Part shown: positions 22,822-33,494 of the stretch, piece after piece | How positions within the stretch are numbered: the stretch's first letter is position 1 | How the letters are laid out: each line of letters opens with the position of its first letter | Assembly (NCBI RefSeq): GCF_028372415.1 | Contig: NC_092875.1 | Location: 354,508,233-354,572,232, forward strand | DNA: 64,000 bases | Direction: 5' to 3' | DNA from: Notamacropus eugenii | Lineage: Eukaryota; Chordata; Mammalia; Diprotodontia; Macropodidae | Notes under the pieces: model-generated | Seen by the model: only the letters and a program-made list of their open reading frames with translations | What the model was told of the DNA's origin: nothing | Database searches by the model: none | Made by a program: the position numbers and the translations under genes

Positions 22822-24429
22822 ACTGGAACATGACCAGTACCCAGCCTTGAGTGCCTGACCATTTATACTGATAAATGCCCAGATTTCTGGGAATGGATTC
22901 AATACCAAGTATAAACTAAAATATTAGCCAAAATACTAAGTAAGCAGAAAAACTCCAAATATCCACCAACCCATGGTGAAGCACCATGACTCTTCCTCCC
23001 TTTGACTGATTTCTATAATTACCCTGGGGATTTTGGGAGGTCTTTGTGGGGATCTGCTAAATTATTTGGCTGCTGTTCCAGATTTCCTCTGTTTGTAAGT
23101 AATCATAACGATTGAGTAAACTCCTATAATAAATCTGGAGCTCCTTGACCTCTTCCTTTAGTATTGAATGCACACCCCAGTATGAAGGAGGTGCAAGGTT
23201 CCCCAGTCAGGTGAATTCCAGACCTTAATGCTAATGATTTGACTATTAGGAGATAGCATTCCCAACAGAGACCAGGCCCAGAGAATCTGGTTGTATGGCT
23301 ATTTTGAGCTGTGGAGAGGAGGAGATCCAAGAGGGGTCAGTAAAGCAACTTAACCAAAGGAGATACCATGCAATATGAGGATATCATATGATGGAACCCT
23401 GAAATGCTGGGAATTTAAGTTGCCTTGGCTGTAAGTATTCTCTTGTTCTGTCCTTGTCGATCTGTGAACTTTATGTGTGCATCCACTCTTCTACTCTTGC
23501 CATGTATTTGATTTATAGGAATGTTTTGTAGTTATTCTTACTATGCCATTTTCTGCTGATCGTGTTGTGTTGACTACTAAAGGTAAATATAGGTCTAGTT
23601 GCTTGTGAGCTATAGTTTTAGGAGTCTGGATTCCCAGAGAACCTTGAAGCTAGGATTCCTAAGTAATTCAAACTGTGAGTATAAGTTTGGGTGCATCCCA
23701 GACAGGGTGCAGTCTATATGGAAGACAACTTCCTCAATTCCAAGTCTCCAAGAAATCGCAGTCATAAATAGAGACCAAGAAGACAGAGTTCAGTACAATA
23801 TTCACCTATTTAGCACCTCTTAAGTGTAAGGTACTCTACTAGGTGCTGACACTGCTCTGTGAACCTCAGTCTCCTTGACTTTAAAATGGAAGACTTGAAC
23901 TAGAAAGCTTCCCTCCTAGTTCTCATGTGATTAGTGACTATAGTGCCATTCATAGGTGTTAACAAACTTAATTTTAATTTTTTTTTTTTGTTCCAGAGCT
24001 GTGATTTCTTTTGAGCAGGGATCTGCACGTGAAAATTCTCACTATAGTGATAGAGAACCAAACCAGCTTTGCAATTTCTCATTGAAGAGGATTGCTTGGG
24101 ACATAAGGAAGTTAACCAACTTGTCCAGGCTCACTCATACATACAGTATGTGTTGGGGGGGTGGGGGGAGACTTGAATCTTTTCTTCTCTAACTGGAAGA
24201 CATTTCCTGATCCCCTACACTACATTTCTGTTCCCCAAGGTACAATGTGTTAAAGTGTCCCATTCCTTTGTGTTTGTTGAAAAGAGGCAAGTGATATGAA
24301 ACAGAAATATTGTGTAAAGAAGAACCAGGGTGTAACTAGGACTGACCTCTTGGGAAGGAAAACTAGGATAAAACATTTCAGAAAATAGTAGTGAAGACAA
24401 AGAACAATCAATCTATAGATTTTAAAGTA
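22822..24429. other. Mostly unrecognised; short MIR traces
   Basis: Weak MIR traces at about 23795-23895 ('ctcagtctccttgactttaa' then 'aatggaagacttgaactaga') and 24100-24150. G-rich 'gttgggggggtggggggaga' lies near 24153. No gene is supported. Confidence 0.4.
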
Positions 24430-24536
24430 TATATTAAGTGTCTGCTCCCTGCCAGGCACTGTGCTAGGCAATGGAGACTCAAGAACAAAGAATAAATCCA
24501 CCCCTGCTCTCAAGGAGGAAAGGTAAATAGAGCAGT
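24430..24536 (+). repeat. CORE/L2-type repeat hosting the provirus (left part)
   Basis: 'tgccaggcactgtgctaggc' and 'tgctctcaaggaggaaag' are the start of the common dispersed repeat. It is cut at 24536 where the 5' LTR starts. Confidence 0.6.
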
Positions 24537-25179
24537 TGTAATAGTAAATTAAAATGGAAAGATCCTTCTCATTAATTAATAGGCCCATATGATCTGCTTG
24601 GATCTCCTGGAAGCCTAGGTCACATGTGGTGGGAGGAGCTTTCTGAAAAGGCAGAACAGGAAGGGAGGAGAGGAACTGGGAGGAAGTGAGTGAGTGGGGT
24701 CAAGTCAGAGGGGAAAGAACAATGCAGGCAACTGACACAGGCCCAACTGACACATTGTGACAGGTGATGGTGAGAAGGCCCTGGCTGGGAGAGGGGAGGT
24801 TTGAGATTGATACATTGTGACAGTTGATGGTGGTCCTGGCTGGGGGAGGGGAGGTTTGAGACTGACACATTGTGACAGTTGATGATAAGAAGGCCCTGGC
24901 TGGGGGAGGGGAAGTTTGAGACTGATACATTGTAACAGTTGATGGTAAGAAGGCCATGACTGGGGAGGGGAGGCTTGAGAATGGCTTTGCCCCTGCTATG
25001 ATCATGTTTATTAACTTCTTGGTCACCATGATGGATTTTGCTTTCTGGTTCTGGGATTTGACTTTCTGGTGTTTAAATAAATGTTTTTCTTCTGCCTTCT
25101 ATATGGAGAGTCTTTTATACCTGGCGGTTGAGAACTACACTGGCATATTCATTGTCACCCCCAGTGCTGTGAATATACA
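24537..25179 (+). repeat. 5' LTR
   Basis: It starts 'tgtaatagtaa' like the 3' LTR at 27483. It contains a four-copy internal repeat (24746-24979), a poly(A) signal aataaa at about 25077 and downstream T-rich sequence. I place its end at a 'ca' at 25178-25179, but the last bases differ from the end of the 3' LTR, so the end could lie up to 9 bases further right, next to the PBS-like site. Many single-base differences separate the two LTRs, showing an old insertion. Confidence 0.8.
24746..24979 (+). repeat. Tandem repeat in 5' LTR, four units of 55-60 bp
   Basis: Units start with 'actgacacattgtgacag' or close variants and end with 'gaggtttgag': 24746-24805, 24806-24860, 24861-24920, 24921-24979. 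The 3' LTR has only two. It lies in the upstream (U3) half of the LTR, where promoter-enhancer repeats commonly occur in retroviruses. Confidence 0.9.
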
Positions 25180-25188
25180 TGATATATT

Positions 25189-25206
25189 TGGCGTCACGAA
25201 CAGGAT
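25189..25206 (+). promoter_or_regulatory. Primer-binding-site-like sequence
   Basis: 'tggcgtcacgaacaggat' starts with TGG, as expected for pairing with the CCA end of a tRNA, and lies within 10 bases of the LTR end. I could not assign the tRNA with certainty. Confidence 0.5.
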
Positions 25207-26590
25207 CGCAAAGTAAAAAACTTCTATTTGGAGGCAGAAATGATTTAGAGGAAGACATTAATATCCCAGGATGGGAGAATTTACCACTTTCCTCACTAAC
25301 AAGGGAATGGGCTAAAAGCACTGGAGCCTGTAAAAACTGGGAATTAAGGCTACAGGGGAAAGCTGGAGATTTGGAAAGGTGTTTGTAAGGAATACCAGTA
25401 AGACCAGGGAAGGAGTTGGCAGGGGTAAGTAGGAGAGACTGGATTTTACTAACGGCTTACCATGTTATGTGTAGAAACAGAGATGAGCTGCTTAAGGAAA
25501 AAATTCAGATGGAAAAAGAGTTAGCTAGTTTGCATGGGAATTCTCATCTTTCTGACTCTCCTTCACAAGAGCAGTCTGGGGGATCACAGGCATAAGGAAA
25601 GGCGGTTCATTTAGCTCAGAAGAAGATGAAGGCTGACAAAAGAAATGCACATCTGACCTTTGTCTGGTTGCCAGACCCAGCCTGGTTGCCACAGTGACAA
25701 AGGAAGTGAAATAATTTTAGAGGAAGAAGTTTCTCAGTCAGAAGCATGCCCACTAGTGAGACAGAAACAGGAGAACCAAGGAGGTAATTCAGTGTTTAGG
25801 GAAATAATAGAAGATTTTATTCAGTGGGAGGTCACAGAAATTCTGAGTAAATTCACCCAAAGGATGGAAGAATCATTAATATCTTGGATGGTGAGAATCA
25901 GTGACAACAAGGCTGGAGGAATAGCTATTGATCCTGTAGACTGCCTGACATTTATAGGTTTTAGTCAGAATCTTTTTGTACAGCAAACTTTTAGAGATTA
26001 CAACACTCAAGGAGGTAACAATACAACTAATCTGTTAGTTTTGGCTGCAGATGGCTGCAGTAGGCAGTATCCTACTGACTGTGACCTAGTGGAGACAGAA
26101 CCTGGTATACACTTAGGGACTGTATAAGAAAGTTAAAGGAGGAGGTAATGAAGACTGGAAATACAGATTCATATTGTGATACTCCCTTTGCAATTTACCA
26201 TAGGAATATAATAGTGAAGACGGCTCCTCCTACTTACAAGCACTTGATTTTGACTCTAATAATTGGGGAAATAGGGCACCCTCTTTCAGAGGTACTGGAC
26301 AAGATTTCACAGTTAGGTGACTTAGGAGACTGGGGAAAAGATAACATTGCTAGAGAGAGAAGAGTAAATAGCCAGTGGATTCAAAATCAGAATAAACTGA
26401 CAAGGAGAGAATTGTTTACTGCTCTATTGAGATTAGGTTAGATTTTTAGAAGCATAGATGGTATTCCAACTAATGAACTATACAGAATGTACTGAGAAAA
26501 GGGACTTGATACTAGATGAAATAGAGAAGTAAGAACTATCCCTACAGATCCTGCTGAACCCTTGTATCCAAGTTTGTTGCACCTTCAGGG
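25207..26590 (+). pseudogene. ERV-L-like gag remnant
   Basis: A gag-like region spread over three frames. The N-terminal part is at 25219-25388 ('NIPGWENLPLSSLTREWAK'). Bases 25660-26127 give an unbroken 155 codons and 26148-26441 another 97 codons, the latter ending with 'KLTRRELFTALLRLG'. Just after, the frame carries an 'IDGIPTNELY' block like the conserved 'IDG-PT' motif of class III gag proteins. No zinc-knuckle (CCHC) is seen, as is usual in ERV-L. Stops at about 25388, 26126 and 26440 and frame changes kill it. Assignment to gag rests on position and the motif; I could not run a search. Confidence 0.55.
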
Positions 26591-26601
26591 AGACTAGGAA
26601 G

Positions 26602-26880
26602 TTGGTCAAACCCCAACTCAGATTAGGATTAGCAGCTCAAGGAATGTATGTATTTGCTGGAGTGATAGATTCTAATTATCAAAGAGAAATTATTGTACCA
26701 TTCCAAAATTTAGGTGGTGGACCCATACAGTTTTGTAAAAATGATAGAATAGTTCAAGTGATTATTACTCCTTGTCAAACAAGACCACTCGTGACAACTT
26801 ACCCTTCTTCTGAAATAACTAACAGAGGAATTGAAGGAATAGGTTCTACTGATAGAATAAAATCGGGAGCTAAAGTATAG
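26602..26880 (+). pseudogene. Retroviral dUTPase fragment
   Basis: dUTPase hydrolyses dUTP to dUMP and keeps uracil out of retroviral DNA. The 92-codon unbroken stretch carries motif 3 ('AGVIDSNYQREI'), motif 4 ('KNDRIVQVII') and a changed C-terminal motif 5 ('NRGIEGIGSTD'; the usual 'GFGST' has F to I). Motif 1 and a clear motif 2 are missing from the N-terminal side, so about a third of the domain is lost. Motif 3 has N where a second acidic residue is usual. It follows the gag-like region with no pol in between. Confidence 0.82.
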
Positions 26881-27482
26881 GTAAAACGGAAGCGAGACTG
26901 CGTTCCAAAGGCTGTGGAAATTATAGCACATGGGAAAGATAATACTGTTACTGTTGTTTATTCAGGAGAGGATGATTACCAAATTATATGCTTAACTCAT
27001 ATATTCTACCATGAATGAGGCTGTGATAGTGGGTTTATGGACTTCAGAACTACAGCTGACTCTGTATCTACCCGCTTCTGGTTATTGTTTCTTTGTTTTG
27101 TTTGTTTGTTTGTTTTTTGGTTTTTCATCTGTTAAACTTGTTTGTGAGATTTGTTTCCTACAGGCTTAGTACCCTTCACCTGCAGATGCCTGATCACTTA
27201 AGCCAGATATCACCTCCTGTTCATGATGGTGATGTGTCATCTCTGGAACCGAAGTTGACCAAACTCCAGATGACAGCTAAAGAACTGATCTCTCAAATGG
27301 AACCTCTTGGAGCAAGGACAGCTCTACATCCAATCTCAGCAGGAAGTAGTTGTGGAAGAAAAGACCTGCGTCCCTTACCCCAAAATTTTGGGCCCCATTT
27401 GTTGAGGGACAATGATGGGGTGTTTGTAATACCAGTTGCCCCACTGACCTATGTAATGAATATGAAAGATCTTGGGGCCGAA
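26881..27482 (+). other. ERV 3' internal region
   Basis: After the dUTPase there is a T-rich stretch (27085-27125) ending in a splice-acceptor-like 'gtttcctacag' near 27153, then an open frame to 27521 that runs into the 3' LTR. It has no envelope-like motif, transmembrane segment or known domain that I can see. A weak purine stretch precedes the LTR, but a clear polypurine tract is not visible. Confidence 0.4.
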
Positions 27483-27989
27483 TGTAATAGTAATTTAAAA
27501 TGTAAAGATCTTTCTCATTAATTACTATTAATCATTAATATGATCTGCTTGGATCCTCTGGAAGCCTGGGTCACATGTGGTGAGAGGAGCTTACTGAAGA
27601 GACTAAACAGGAAGGGTAGAGCAGAACCAGTAGGAAGTGAGTGAGTGGGGTAGGGTAAGAGGGAAAAGAACTCAGGCCAACTGACACAGTGTGACAGTTG
27701 ATAGTGAGAAGGCCCTCATTGAGGGAGAGGAGGTTTGAGACTGAAACATTGTGACAATTGAGAAGGCCCTGACTGGAGGAGGGGAGGTTTGAGACTGGTT
27801 TGCCCCCTGCTGTGATCATGGTTATTAACTTCTTGGATTTTGCTTTCTGGTTCTGGGATTTGGCTTTCTGGTATTTAAATGTTTTTCTTCTGCCTTCTAT
27901 ATGGAGAGTCTTATATACTTTGTGATTGAGAACTTTTCTGGCATACTCATAGTCACCACCAGTGCTGTGAATATTGCCCTGGCGATACA
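27483..27989 (+). repeat. 3' LTR
   Basis: It starts 'tgtaatagtaa' and ends '..cgataca', then 'gcagt'. It follows the 5' LTR throughout but has two (27680-27739, 27740-27793) instead of four internal repeat units, lacks ten bases found at about 25022 of the 5' LTR, and has lost the aataaa signal ('gtatttaaatgttt' in its place). Confidence 0.82.
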
Positions 27990-27994
27990 GCAGT

Positions 27995-28115
27995 GAAGTG
28001 AACAAGAAATAAAAAGCAATGTCAGGTCACCTGGCTTAGTTAATGGAGGAGTTAAGACTGCAACTCAGACCTTGTGATGCTCACAGTCCAGGCCTCTGAT
28101 CACTAGAGCTTAACC
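27995..28115 (+). repeat. Host repeat (right part) and MIR trace
   Basis: Sequence resumes after the provirus with 'gaagtgaacaagaaataaaa'. 'ttaagactgcaactcagacc' to 'cactagagcttaaccccaca' resembles a MIR head in reverse. Bases 28116-28569 hold nothing else I recognise. Confidence 0.4.
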
Positions 28116-28569
28116 CCACACAGGATGGATGCTGAATCAAAGGTAAGTGAGGACTGAGGACAGCTAGGAGCTAGATTTGAGTATGTCAAAATGCTGAGGC
28201 AGCAAAGAGGCACATCAATCACTAAGCAAAGATGGAAAAAGCAGAAGAGAATCTTTAGGAACTGAGCAGCAACAGGGCCCACTCCTCTCAATTCCCTCCC
28301 CTAACCTTTACCGGGTAGTCATGACAAATAGTCTGCCAGAGCAGCTAGCCAAGAGAGTTAGCTTTAAGAGTTATGGGTCTCAATTCCAGCAAGTAAGGAA
28401 AACAAAGTTAATTTTCAGTGACCTCTGGGGAGTACACAGTGGTTAAATTACAGGCAGTGTCAAGTAATAGCTGCAAATGCACAAAATGTAGGTGTTTCTC
28501 CATAAAAGAAAAAAATGAAACCTCTGGAAGAATACCTATCCTCAAAGAATGAGATCATTTTAAAATCTA

Positions 28570-28865
28570 TTGGTATCTTTTGTTTTATGCCTCCTAAATT
28601 TCTGTATCTATTCCCTTCTCCTCTCCCAGAGAATCAGCCAATAAACAAAGAACATTTTTTAAAAGAAAGAAAAAGAAAAAGGTGGGAGCAATCAGCAAAA
28701 ACAATAAATATATTGAAAAAAATTCTGAAAATTTATGTAGTGTTCATATCTGCTGTGGACCTCTCACTCCTACAAAAAGGCAGGGGAAAGTGTCTTCTCA
28801 TATCTTCTTTGGGACCATGTTTGTTTTTTGTAATTTTGCAACATTCTATTTTTATTGTTTTGTGG
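28570..28865 (-). repeat. L1-type 3'UTR fragment
   Basis: Plus-strand order 'tttatgcctcctaaatttc', 'tctcccagagaatcagccaa', A-rich 'aaaagaaagaaaaagaaaaa', 'tctgctgtggacctctcact' and 'tcttctttgggaccatgttt' matches the reverse complement of the 3'UTR family also present at 5243-5446. Bases 28866-29419 hold nothing I recognise. Confidence 0.5.
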
Positions 28866-29419
28866 ATGTTAAAGAATAAAGTTTTATTGGAAAGAGGGAA
28901 ATGCTTCAAAGGAAAAACAAAAAGAGGGGAAAATTGATGAATCCTAAACTTTGTCAGATGATTGAAGGGTAGAAAAAAATAATAAAGTGATAGAAAAAAA
29001 TGATAGAGAACCTTTGGAGCTACAGAAGGGCCTTAAGGCTCTCCCCATAAAGGGTGAGTCTGAACTCTTGGGGTAGGAGCCAGCCTGTCATGCTCTAAGA
29101 AACACAAAATGACCTACTTCTTGGGATCAACAGGCACTATCAGGAAGAAAGTCAAGGGAAAAAAAGAGATGAGTCGTTCTGTTTGGCAGCTTCCCGCTGA
29201 GAAAGACTAAGCGGTCATAAGTTATGCCAACACAAACAGTTGGAAGGTATGCTGGAATGGTATGCAGAATCTTCCAAAACCTATTAAAAAACAAACAAAC
29301 CTGACAAGCGTTATCCACTTCTTGTGATTCATCAAGAGCAGGGACAGCCGCAGAAGAAACCTGGAGAGCATTGTTACAGAGTGTGAAGATGAGCTAGCAT
29401 TTTTACAGCATCTTCAGCT

Positions 29420-29640
29420 TAGCCAAGCATTTTACACATAGATAATATGGATAACTGGATTTTCACATTGAACCTGGGAACAAGATGCTACTATTATCCC
29501 CATTTTACAATTGAGTATACTGAGGCAAAAGTTAAGTGACTTGCTCAGGGTCACACAGCCAGCCAGAGCCTGAGGCTCTGATTTCACATCCAAGACCATC
29601 TACCATTCCACTTAGCTGGGCAAGTACTAAGCAAAACTGG
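29420..29640 (-). repeat. MIR/CORE-type SINE, near full length
   Basis: 'ctattatccccattttacaa', 'cttgctcagggtcacacagc' and 'gcctgaggctctgatttcac' in reverse orientation. Confidence 0.8.
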
Positions 29641-30214
29641 ATATCTTAGGGTCGTGCTCTCATCACTGCTAACAATCAGAGGTAGGAGCATCGGAAGAGA
29701 AAATTGTCTTTGGCAAGCCAATAGCTGATAAGGATAGTGTTTAAAATGGAGTTTAAAGTCTTGGCAGATAATTTAGGATAGAGGAAGAATGAACTCATGA
29801 TTGAGTGTATCTAACAAGAGTCAATAAAACTAGATTTATAAAACTGATCAAAAGGGCTTTATATTAAAAATAAAGGTGAGAGAAGAAAAGCAGCCACTTA
29901 CTCCACCTTCTTAGGTTCCACAAAGAGCAGTAGACACAACACAGGATTTACATCAGGGAAGAAATCCAGAAATTCACAGGAAAAAATATTCAAGAAGGGA
30001 ATAATTTCAGATCTCTCTATATAAATGTAAAGATTTCAGATAATAAACAAGGTGGTCTGGGATATCATAATATAAAAGACAAATTCAACCTCAGAACTAT
30101 CACAGAGGCACAATGGGCCATGACTTGTTGTGATATGATTCTGGAAGGTTTCACCTCATCCAAAAGGAACAGAATGGATACAAGGGGCAATGGAGTATCC
30201 GTGTTGATAATTAT

Positions 30215-30425
30215 AACTGATGCTGACTTGGTGATTTACATACGTGTTCTCATTTGAGCCTCACAACAGGGCTGTATCCGCATTTTAAAAATAAAGAAAC
30301 TAAGACTGGAGGGAGATTAAGTGACTCAGCCCTTGTTACAGAGCGAGTATCAGAGGTAGTTTGTGAACCTGTCTTTTTGCCCTGTATCTGCAAGATCATG
30401 CTGCCTCTTGACACACATACTCCTG
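30215..30425 (-). repeat. MIR/CORE-type SINE
   Basis: 'tgttctcatttgagcctcac', 'taaagaaactaagactggag', 'ttacagagcgagtatcagag' in reverse orientation, diverged. Bases 29641-30214 hold nothing I recognise. Confidence 0.65.
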
Positions 30426-30539
30426 TGGCAAAAAAAAAACAAAAACCAAAAAAAACCATAAGCCAGAGATATAAAGGACAAATATGAGTTTTAGAAATAG
30501 ATTACAAATCTGGCACAAAGCAGCTGATAAAGTATTGAT

Positions 30540-30800
30540 ATAAAAACAATAACGATAGCTAGCCTGGTACTGTGCTAAGGGCTTTACAAATATTTTATTT
30601 CACTTGATCCTCACAACAGTCCTGGGAGGTAGGTGCTATTATCCACGTTTTACAGTTACCGAGTCAAATAGAGACTAAGGGACTTGCTCAGGGTTACACT
30701 ATTAAGTGTAATTGTTAAATGTCTGAGGTTGGATTCGAACTCAGGCCTTCCTGAATCCAGACCCAGTGCTCTATCCACTGTGATACCTAGCTGCCATTCT
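30540..30800 (-). repeat. MIR/tRNA-SINE chimeric element, full length
   Basis: Reverse orientation: 'actgtgctaagggctttaca', 'tgatcctcacaacagtcctg', 'gggacttgctcagggttaca', 'attcgaactcaggccttcct' and head 'gctctatccactgtgatacc' then 'tagctgcc'. The tRNA-like head and the MIR-like 3' end are joined. Confidence 0.85.
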
Positions 30801-30839
30801 GTTGTACCAAGAACAATCATTGGACTCAGAGAGATAGAC

Positions 30840-31375
30840 TAAACATTGTTAACAGGAAGTTCCATTTACAGAGTGTGGCCTAGCTTGTCTCTCCCCTGAT
30901 TAAGATCATATCTGAAAGATTACAATGGACTTGGAAGTTCATTGATAATGTGGAGCCTGATCAGAGGAAAACATGTAGAATGGTGAGAAAACTAGAGAAG
31001 ATGCTTTAAGAGCATTGATTTAAGAATCAGAGGATGTTTAGCCTGGGACAAAAATAACATTGGAGACACTAACTGGAGTCTTCACACATAGCTGCTTTCA
31101 GATTTCTGAAGGGTTGCCATGGGGAAGAAGGATTAGATTAGTTCTTCATGGTCCCAGAGGACAGAGGTAGATAGGTTTGGTAAAAGTTGTAGGGAAGCAG
31201 ATTTCAGCTCTAAAAATGACAACTGTCCAAATATAAAACAGGCTACCTCTGGAACAAGTCAAGCCCATAGGACAGATCTTCAAGCAGAGGTTTCTGTTCA
31301 GGTATGAGTTAGACAAGGTAAATTCTAAGAGTCCTTCAGACTCTGAGATTCAGTAATTCTGTGATTTTTTTTTTT
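30840..31375 (+). mobile_element. CR1/L3 LINE 3' end
   Basis: 'gaagggttgccatggggaag', 'aaggattagattagttcttc', 'acaactgtccaaatataaaa', 'cttcaagcagaggtttctgt' and the terminal 'agattcagtaattctgtgat' follow the CR1/L3 3'UTR and its short terminal repeats. Non-coding. Confidence 0.75.
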
Positions 31376-32429
31376 ACTTGACATGCAAGATAAGTGAGGA
31401 GATAGACAACATATGTGTGTAGTGGAGTATGCTTTGACTAATTCTCACAGCCAGGCTGCTACATTATCAGGGCTCTAGGATATTGTGAGGTTCTTTCTTT
31501 GCTGCCACCATGGGTTCTAGCCCCCTCTGGTTCTGTTACCACCATTGATAGGAATCATTGACCAGACTCCAGGTCCACTTGTTCTTTACTACAAAACAAG
31601 TGATAGAGGATGTGAACTCAAGTCTTTTTGCACTGTATCTACAAGGTCATGCTGCCTCTTAGCACACAGAGTCACGTGGAAAAAGAAGATACATGAACCA
31701 GAGACATAAAGGATGGTATAAAGTATGTGGGTGCAGAGCAAAGAAGCTAAAGTTAATAATTTTTACAAAAGGATATTCATTTCCAATAAACAACAAGAAG
31801 AGCATACAAATGTTTCCTCCAGTACTTCAGAGGTATAGTCTCCCTATATCACTTTGATCTCTGGGGAGAACATTCCAAACTTAGCCAAATTCCTCCGTAT
31901 CATTGGCCCCACCAAAGTCAAGATCACAAGTGGCATTCTTCCAGATGAGTCTTTGTTTCAACCACTGTCAGGCTGGAGCTCTGAAAACCACTCACAAAGG
32001 TCATCCTTTGCACCTCTGTATATCAGTACTTGAATGGTAGCAAATATGAATTCTGGAATACCAGAATAGTGAGGCACCCTTTGGACCTTTCAAACTCCCA
32101 AGGAATGTAGAACCCACTCATTTTATGTGTCTCTTTGAATGAAGGTGTCAATGAGTTCCCTCAAGAGTGCTGAGGCCAAAAGGAAGTGGCTAAAGCCATT
32201 AGGTCTTTTTGAATATTACCTGATCCAAAGAGCTTCCTCATTCACCTTAATTAAGAGGAACTAGGTAGTTATAGTATGGGTAGTAGTTCTACATGCTTCA
32301 TAGTCTTTCCATGGCTTCTATTCCAGGTCATCATAACTCCTCCGGAAGCACAATCTCCAACGTTTTCATATTAGCAGACACCATCAGAAGCACTCTGCAC
32401 ATACACCAGACTCTCATTACTCATGAGTG
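31376..32429. other. No recognised feature
   Basis: About 1.05 kb without a repeat or gene I can support. Confidence 0.5.
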
Positions 32430-32884
32430 AACTATAGCTATTGTCTGTGTTCTTGGGGGAAAAATGTGAATTGGGAAAGTGCTACAAGATTGGAAATGAA
32501 CAAATAGGGTCATATTATTAAAATAAGAGAAAAAGGTAGATTCTTCAAATTATGTAGTGGTGAGTTTGATATTGATTTCTTGCCAAATTTGATAGGATAT
32601 TGTCTTAAGAACAACATAGAGAGATGTGGCCCAAGTGGCAGTTCAATCACGTGGCTTCAAAACTAGTTCAATACGTAGACCCAACAAGTAGAGACTAATA
32701 AATATACATCAGACTAGAGTGTCTTGGGAAGTTCTCTTTAGATGTACTCTGTTTAATGTTTCTATCAGTGACTATGATAAAGATATGTAGTTGGCATGTT
32801 TATAAAATTTGGAGATAACACAAAGCTGGAAGAGATAGCTAGTAAAATGAATGACAGTCAAGATCCAAACACTCAAGTTCAAAA
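32430..32884 (+). pseudogene. CR1/L3 reverse transcriptase fragment
   Basis: Near 32796 the frame reads 'MFIKFGDNTKLEEIASKMND', matching the CR1 catalytic block 'FADDTKLGG' (first Asp kept, second changed to Asn). Upstream 'tttaatgtttctatcagtga' matches the family's 'LFNIFINDL' block. Only this piece remains, with stops. Confidence 0.65.
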
Positions 32885-33026
32885 CAGAATTAATTATTCC
32901 ATAAACCCACCCCTGTTCCCAATGTCTTTATTTCTTTCCACTGTCTTTCCAATTGCCCAGGGCAGGTTCACAACCTTGTAGTCATCCTTTACAATTCATT
33001 CTCTCCTGCACCCAACATATCTAATC
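32885..33026 (+). repeat. L2-type repeat, left part
   Basis: 'gtagtcatcctttacaattc', 'attctctcctgcacccaaca' and 'tatctaatcaattaagtc' are an L2-like repeat that resumes at about 33495. Confidence 0.55.
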
Positions 33027-33494
33027 AATTAAGTCTTTTTTCATACTTTTATTTTTTCAATTAATAAGCATTTATTTTCTCTCCCTCCTACCTCTCCCCA
33101 TTAGAAAAAAAGTCTTAAATATGCATAGTCAAGCAAAGTAAATTTCCACATTCACCACACATATAGTCTTGTCTTAAGTCTATTGCTCTCTGCCAAGAGG
33201 GAGGTAGAATGTTTGGACTTCAGTCCTTTGGGATTAAGGGTGGTAATTGCATTGATCATAGTTAAGTCATTCATGCCTTTTTGTCTTTAAATATTGTTAT
33301 TCTTATTCCCTTGGTTCTGTTCACTTTATTCTGCATTAGCTCAAAAACCTTCCCAAGTTTCTCTGTAATCATCCCCAGAGTACCCACCATTTCTGTAATT
33401 ACTGAAAAAGTATCTCATATACATGTAATGGAATGCTATTATCCCATAAGAAATGGTGGAGGGGACAGTTTCAATGGCCAAATCTTGTCAGTTT
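33027..33494 (-). repeat. L1-type 3' end inserted in the L2-type copy
   Basis: T-rich start near 33030 (A-rich 3' end on minus), then 'taataagcatttattttctc', 'cccattagaaaaaaagtctt', and later 'gtctttaaatattgttattc', 'catatacatgtaatggaatg' and 'ctattatcccataagaaatg', resembling L1 3'UTR/ORF2 end in reverse. It splits the L2-type sequence. Confidence 0.5.

Larger units (their letters stand above)
24532..27994 (+). mobile_element. ERV-L-like endogenous provirus, internally deleted, with 5-bp target duplication
   Basis: Two LTRs of one family in direct orientation flank about 2.3 kb holding a PBS-like site, gag-like broken frames and a dUTPase fragment. 'gcagt' flanks it at 24532-24536 and 27990-27994. 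Protease, reverse transcriptase, RNase H, integrase and envelope are not visible. A dUTPase on the 3' side of pol and lack of env are known traits of class III (ERV-L) elements, and a 5-bp duplication fits that class. All reading frames are broken; the element is an inactive fossil. Confidence 0.75.

Noticed and set aside
24746..24979. Repeat-spacer look considered as a CRISPR array
   Set aside because: Units are contiguous with no spacers, lie in an LTR, and the genome is vertebrate.
24620..25029. Minus-strand frames with repeated Ser/Pro/His units
   Set aside because: The repeats reflect the tandem units of the 5' LTR, not a protein repeat.
27093..27521. 142-codon frame near the end of the provirus, considered as envelope
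   Set aside because: No signal peptide, cleavage site or membrane anchor, and it runs into the 3' LTR. ERV-L elements normally have no envelope gene.
28515..28937. 140-codon plus frame
   Set aside because: It reads antisense through an L1-type 3'UTR fragment and is Lys-rich because of the A-rich stretch.
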